DNA from: CAYPFY01 sp964410105
GTDB taxonomy: Bacteria; Bacteroidota; Ignavibacteria; UBA10030; SZUA-254
Direction: 5' to 3'
Length of the DNA: 64,000 nt
NCBI GenBank assembly: GCA_964410105.1
Contig: CAYPFY010000002.1
Location: 62,001 to 126,000, forward strand
The notes under the pieces are model-generated. The model searched no databases and was not told the origin of the DNA. It saw only the letters and a program-made list of their open reading frames with translations. Each line of letters opens with the position of its first letter. The first letter of the stretch is position 1. This document shows positions 60,730 to 64,000 of this stretch, piece by piece. The position numbers were made by a program, and so were the translations under genes.

Positions 60730-61466
60730 GACTTCAAGCGTGCCAAAAACTGATCGATCCGTGACCACGCATCCGCGGCAGATTTTTCCCGATATCCGTC
60801 CTTGTTATTGGGATTCATAAAAGCGTGCCCTGCTCCTTTGTAGACCTGCACATCGATCATCTTTCCTGCGTGCTTCACGGCGTCGGCGAACGCGCTCACA
60901 TCATCGGGGGTGATCCCCTTATCCTCCTGGCCGAAGATCCCGAGAATCGGGCAGGGGATCTTTGCGATCTCAGACGAATCGGTCACCAGCCGCCCGTAGC
61001 AAATCACGCAGGCGGCGAGATCGGGCGTATTCAGGGCCGTTACGAGAGAAAACCCTCCTCCCATACACCATCCGATAGAACCTATCCGGTTTGATTTCAC
61101 ATCCGGTCTGGATTTTAGATACGCGACTGCGGCGATAATATCCCGACGCGCCCGGTCTTCGGGCAGGCCGCGCATAAGCTGATGCGCTTCATCGGGTGAG
61201 GATGTCGACTTACCCCGATAGAGATCGATTGCGAGCGCGACAAAGCCTTTCTCTGCAAATTTCTCAGCATTGCCTCTGACCCAGTCATTAAGCCCCCACC
61301 ATTCATGAACGACGATAAGCGCCGGAAAAGGACCCTTCCCATCCGGGAAAGCCAGGAAAGCGGAAAGAGAATCTTTCCCGCTCACATAATGCACTGTCGA
61401 CGGCTTGCCTGCGAACGCCGTCGAGACGACCAACAACGCTATGGCGATCCTCATAAAACACCCCAT
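60726..61466 (-). CDS. Exported dienelactone hydrolase-family protein
   Basis: A 246-residue alpha/beta hydrolase with a signal peptide (MRIAIALLVVSTAFA-GK). The family motifs are VVHEWWGLNDWVR, the nucleophile Cys in GSIGWCMGGGFSL, the Asp in FGQEDKGI and the His in GAGHAFMNP, which together make the Cys-Asp-His triad of dienelactone hydrolases. The substrate in this setting is unknown; an ester or lactone in the periplasm is likely. The ATG at 61466 shares a base with the EVE stop (TAATG); an ATG four codons later is equally suited to the signal peptide. Confidence 0.92.
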   Translation of the reverse strand: MGCFMRIAIALLVVSTAFAGKPSTVHYVSGKDSLSAFLAFPDGKGPFPALIVVHEWWGLNDWVRGNAEKFAEKGFVALAIDLYRGKSTSSPDEAHQLMRGLPEDRARRDIIAAVAYLKSRPDVKSNRIGSIGWCMGGGFSLVTALNTPDLAACVICYGRLVTDSSEIAKIPCPILGIFGQEDKGITPDDVSAFADAVKHAGKMIDVQVYKGAGHAFMNPNNKDGYREKSAADAWSRIDQFLARLKS

Positions 61467-61870
61467 TATATATGTCCTTTAGTGATGGCATTCCACACCT
61501 GTGTGCTCACCGGCATAACCGAAAGGCGTGAATTCCGCAGCAGATCGAACCCTGCGAAGATTTTGCTGGATTTCATCTCCGAAAGAGGAAATGGCTTTAA
61601 GAGCCTTTCCCCTGATCTTATATCAACAACAACCGATTTGGCATCCTTGCTCCGGGGATCGGGGTAGGGATTGCTCATCACCCGGGCCGTACCCACGACA
61701 GCCTTCTCCTTCCCCGAATGATAAATCAGCGCAGAATCACCTTCCCGCATCGCGCGCATATGCAGTCGGGCCTGATTATTCTTCACGCCGGTCCACGCCG
61801 TAGACCCCTCCCTCGCAAGATCCCCGAAGGAAAAGTCCCCCGGCTCTGTCTTCAGCAACCAATAGGCCAT
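61466..61870 (-). CDS. EVE domain-containing protein
   Basis: A 134-residue single-domain protein of the EVE/PUA-like fold. The start MAYWLLKTEPGDFSFGDLAREG and the core WTGVKNNQARLHMRAMREGDSALIYHSGKEKAVVG are typical of the thymocyte nuclear protein 1 group. EVE domains bind modified bases in DNA or RNA, such as methylated cytosine. No restriction or modification gene is nearby, so a housekeeping role fits better than defence. It is the first gene of the minus-strand unit. Confidence 0.93.
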   Translation of the reverse strand: MAYWLLKTEPGDFSFGDLAREGSTAWTGVKNNQARLHMRAMREGDSALIYHSGKEKAVVGTARVMSNPYPDPRSKDAKSVVVDIRSGERLLKPFPLSEMKSSKIFAGFDLLRNSRLSVMPVSTQVWNAITKGHI

Positions 61871-61974
61871 AAAACCGTGAAAGAATACAAATTCCGCGCA
61901 AGAGAAGCAATTTTCCTCTTGAGACTCAGAGGGGAATTCACTATTATACACAATCCATTCGTGAGGAGATCAGC

Positions 61975-64000
61975 ATGGTGCGGAGACTTTTCCCACTCAT
62001 ATTCATAGCGCTATCCCCGTGTTATTCGCAGCCTTCGGGGGCGGTACGGCTTCTGTCGCATTACATACCCCCTCAGGGTGGTTCCTTCATTGGGGGGAGC
62101 TGGGGGTGGACCGACACATTGACCGGCAAAGAATACGCTCTCCTCGGGTGTTACTGCGGAACCTCCATCGTAGAAATCTCGGTCCCTGGGACTCCCGTCG
62201 AGCGGTCATTCATTCCGGGAGTCTGTTCCGAGTGGCGGGAAATCCAGACCTATTCGCACTACGCGTACGTCGTCAGTGAAGGAGGAGGGGGAACACAGAT
62301 CATCGACCTCTCCTATCTACCCGACTCTGCGCACCAGGTAAAATACTTCAACTATTCGAGCGGCGGAAACAACATCTCCCGTTCGCACACACTTCACATC
62401 AAGGACGGGTACATGTACCTCAACGGGTGTGCGAACTGGTCGGCGGGAGGAATCGTCGTCTTCAGCCTGGCCGATCCCGTCAACCCGCTCTATAAATCCG
62501 CATACGAAAGAGAATACATACACGATTGTTTCGTACGAAACGACACCATCTATGGAGCGGGGATATACGGGCAGGGAGTCGACATCATCGACGCCACCAA
62601 CAAAACCAGCCTCGTGCATCTCTATCAGATATCCTACGCGGGGGCTGGCACGCACAACTGCTCCACAACCATGGACGGCAAATACCTCCTCACGACCGAT
62701 GAAATCGGATCGACGCCAAAAACACTGAAAGTCTGGGATCTCCAATCGCCGCCGAGTTTCCCGAAAGTTGCCGAATACGTCGGAAGTCCGACTGCCATCG
62801 TTCACAACGTCTTTGTCAAGGGAACCAAAGCCTACATGTCGTATTACACAAAGGGACTGAAAATAGTCGACATCAGCAACCCGGCGGCCCCGATCGAGAT
62901 CGGAGGATACGACTCCTATCCGGCGGACGACCACACGGACTACACCGGGGCATGGTCGACATACCCGTTCTTCCCCTCGGGAAGAATCATCATCGGGGAC
63001 ATGGTCAGCGCGCTTTACGTCGTCGACCTGGACACCCTTGCCCCGGGCAATACAGCCGGATTCAAAGCATATAGCGATTACGTCACCCCGACAAGCGTCC
63101 ATCTCACCTGGACTGATCCCACATCGACAGTCGTCGGGGGGCCGATCACGGGGCTCAAAATCCACATCTACCGGGATGGAGCCTACATCGCCCAGGTTGA
63201 TTCCGGCGTCCAGACATACAGTGACACCGGACTCACGCAGCACCAATTTTACACATACACAGCAGTCGCCTCCATATCGGGCGATTCCAGCGGGGGCACC
63301 AACTCATCCGCCTACGCGGGGGGACACGCCGTGCCGCAATCGCCGACCAGCTTTAATGCTTTGAGTGCCGTGGGAGGAGTCATGATATCATGGACAAATC
63401 CCCGGCGGCAGCTTGACGACACCCCCTTGAACGATCTTGCGGCCATACGCATCCGGCGGGACGGGGGCACACTCATCGACATCCCGCAGACATCAGCGGA
63501 CACCGGAGCGGTGCGCACATACTTCGACTCCGTCACAAACTATCACACCTATGATGTCGAGGCCTATGACAATGAAACCCCGACGCACTACAGCAGCCCC
63601 ACCTCGCCGAAAACCGTCTGGGGAAATGTTCTGCTCAATTATAATGAGGGATTCGAGGCAGCGCCGCTTGGCCTCCTCCGCACGGGAACATGGGACACGA
63701 CAAGCGCCCTGTCGCACAGCGGTGGAAAGTGTTACACCGACAGCCCCTCGGGCAACTATCTTCCCAGCACGACCTCATACATCCAGACTCCGCCCGTCAT
63801 CCTGGGAAGCAACCCCGTCCTCCAGTTCAGCCATATCGCCATCATCGCCTATGGCGACATCGGGTATGTGGAAATAAGCAAAAACGGCGGCACCTCGTTC
63901 ACCGTATTGAAGCCTTACAATCTCACCATGCGGCCGGAGTGGTCGGACAGCGTCGCCAACCCTGGAGACTGGTACACAGACGTCTTCAACCTCGCTGCAT
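61975..64000 (+). CDS. Choice-of-anchor B family secreted protein, partial
   Basis: At least 675 residues, open to the right edge. Signal peptide MVRRLFPLIFIALSPCYS-QP, then a propeller of LVIVD-type repeats (about residues 25-345: TQIIDLSYLPDSAHQVKYF, GGIVVFSLADPVNPLYK, GVDIIDATNKTSLVHLYQ, LKIVDISNPAAPIEIGG) that fits the choice-of-anchor B family, two FN3-like domains (about 360-535) and the start of a beta-sandwich (about 545 on). Such proteins are cell-surface or secreted, and the missing C-terminus may carry a T9SS sorting domain. GTGAGGAG precedes the ATG at 61975. Confidence 0.85.
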   Translation, partial: MVRRLFPLIFIALSPCYSQPSGAVRLLSHYIPPQGGSFIGGSWGWTDTLTGKEYALLGCYCGTSIVEISVPGTPVERSFIPGVCSEWREIQTYSHYAYVVSEGGGGTQIIDLSYLPDSAHQVKYFNYSSGGNNISRSHTLHIKDGYMYLNGCANWSAGGIVVFSLADPVNPLYKSAYEREYIHDCFVRNDTIYGAGIYGQGVDIIDATNKTSLVHLYQISYAGAGTHNCSTTMDGKYLLTTDEIGSTPKTLKVWDLQSPPSFPKVAEYVGSPTAIVHNVFVKGTKAYMSYYTKGLKIVDISNPAAPIEIGGYDSYPADDHTDYTGAWSTYPFFPSGRIIIGDMVSALYVVDLDTLAPGNTAGFKAYSDYVTPTSVHLTWTDPTSTVVGGPITGLKIHIYRDGAYIAQVDSGVQTYSDTGLTQHQFYTYTAVASISGDSSGGTNSSAYAGGHAVPQSPTSFNALSAVGGVMISWTNPRRQLDDTPLNDLAAIRIRRDGGTLIDIPQTSADTGAVRTYFDSVTNYHTYDVEAYDNETPTHYSSPTSPKTVWGNVLLNYNEGFEAAPLGLLRTGTWDTTSALSHSGGKCYTDSPSGNYLPSTTSYIQTPPVILGSNPVLQFSHIAIIAYGDIGYVEISKNGGTSFTVLKPYNLTMRPEWSDSVANPGDWYTDVFNLAA

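Noticed and set aside
61466..61870. EVE gene as part of a defence island
   Set aside because: Its neighbours are metabolic or unknown; no nuclease, helicase or modification gene is near.
62317..63246. A 309-codon minus-strand frame opposite the choice-of-anchor B gene
   Set aside because: Rich in Val, Arg, Asp and Cys as expected of an antisense frame; the plus-strand frame has LVIVD repeats and a signal peptide.
1..64000. tRNA genes, rRNA genes, CRISPR arrays and insertion sequences
   Set aside because: No cloverleaf-like segment, rRNA stretch, spaced direct repeat or transposase was seen on reading both strands; absence cannot be proven without a search.

Overview
The window looks like a chromosomal segment of a free-living, Gram-negative FCB-group bacterium, most probably on the Bacteroidota/Ignavibacteriota side. 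The best evidence is two secreted proteins (16274-17869 and 32877-36476) that end in type IX secretion (T9SS, Por) sorting domains with the NYPNPFNPST motif. Outer-membrane barrels, lipoproteins, DUF1501/DUF1800 proteins and a choice-of-anchor B protein agree with this. No rRNA, tRNA, CRISPR array, phage or insertion sequence was recognised, so species-level placement is not possible. Gene density is high, and many neighbours share ATGA/GTGA/TGATG/TAATG stop-start overlaps that indicate operons.

Layout. 1-1546: the N-terminal part of a sodium/solute symporter, then a SAM methyltransferase. 1547-11069 (minus): an AddA-AddB recombination nuclease operon that runs on into a cupin, a HAD hydrolase and an aldehyde dehydrogenase; upstream of it lie DNA polymerase IV and a C-terminal processing protease. 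12977-16044: a histidine kinase/OmpR-type regulator pair. 16274-19576: a DUF1800/DUF1501 secreted pair. 19858-27815: an envelope-polysaccharide-like locus with an outer-membrane barrel, an ArnT-like glycosyltransferase, a processive GT2 synthase and a 1312-residue membrane-tethered deacetylase/hydrolase-like protein. 27901-32767: MarC, a Ste24-like protease, an APC permease and a PIG-L deacetylase. 32877-36476: a very large HzsA-related secreted protein.

36909-44108 (plus): an ECF sigma factor, a small membrane protein and an HtrA-like protease, then an ABC exporter, LemA, two TPM-domain proteins and a PLP decarboxylase. 44114-50883 (minus): TruA, an M28 peptidase, small lipoproteins, an RsbRD-N-like protein, an EamA transporter, a DUF3943-like barrel and a truncated receiver. 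51082-59196: an aldo/keto reductase, then an unusual signalling pair (a periplasmic propeller/Y_Y_Y sensor fused to a Ser/Thr kinase, next to a GAF-sigma54 activator without a receiver), then a PilB/GspE ATPase. 59464-61870 (minus): EVE, dienelactone hydrolase, DUF971 and a kinase-like membrane protein that lacks both its histidine and its ATPase domain. 61975-64000: the start of a choice-of-anchor B secreted protein.

The two most notable loci are the propeller-STK plus sigma54-activator pair (52026-57006), which looks like a hybrid two-component system rebuilt around Ser/Thr phosphorylation, and the synthase plus deacetylase/hydrolase pair (22588-27815), which is functionally reminiscent of Pga/Pel systems but has a different domain order. 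All family assignments come from reading motifs by eye; no database search was run.
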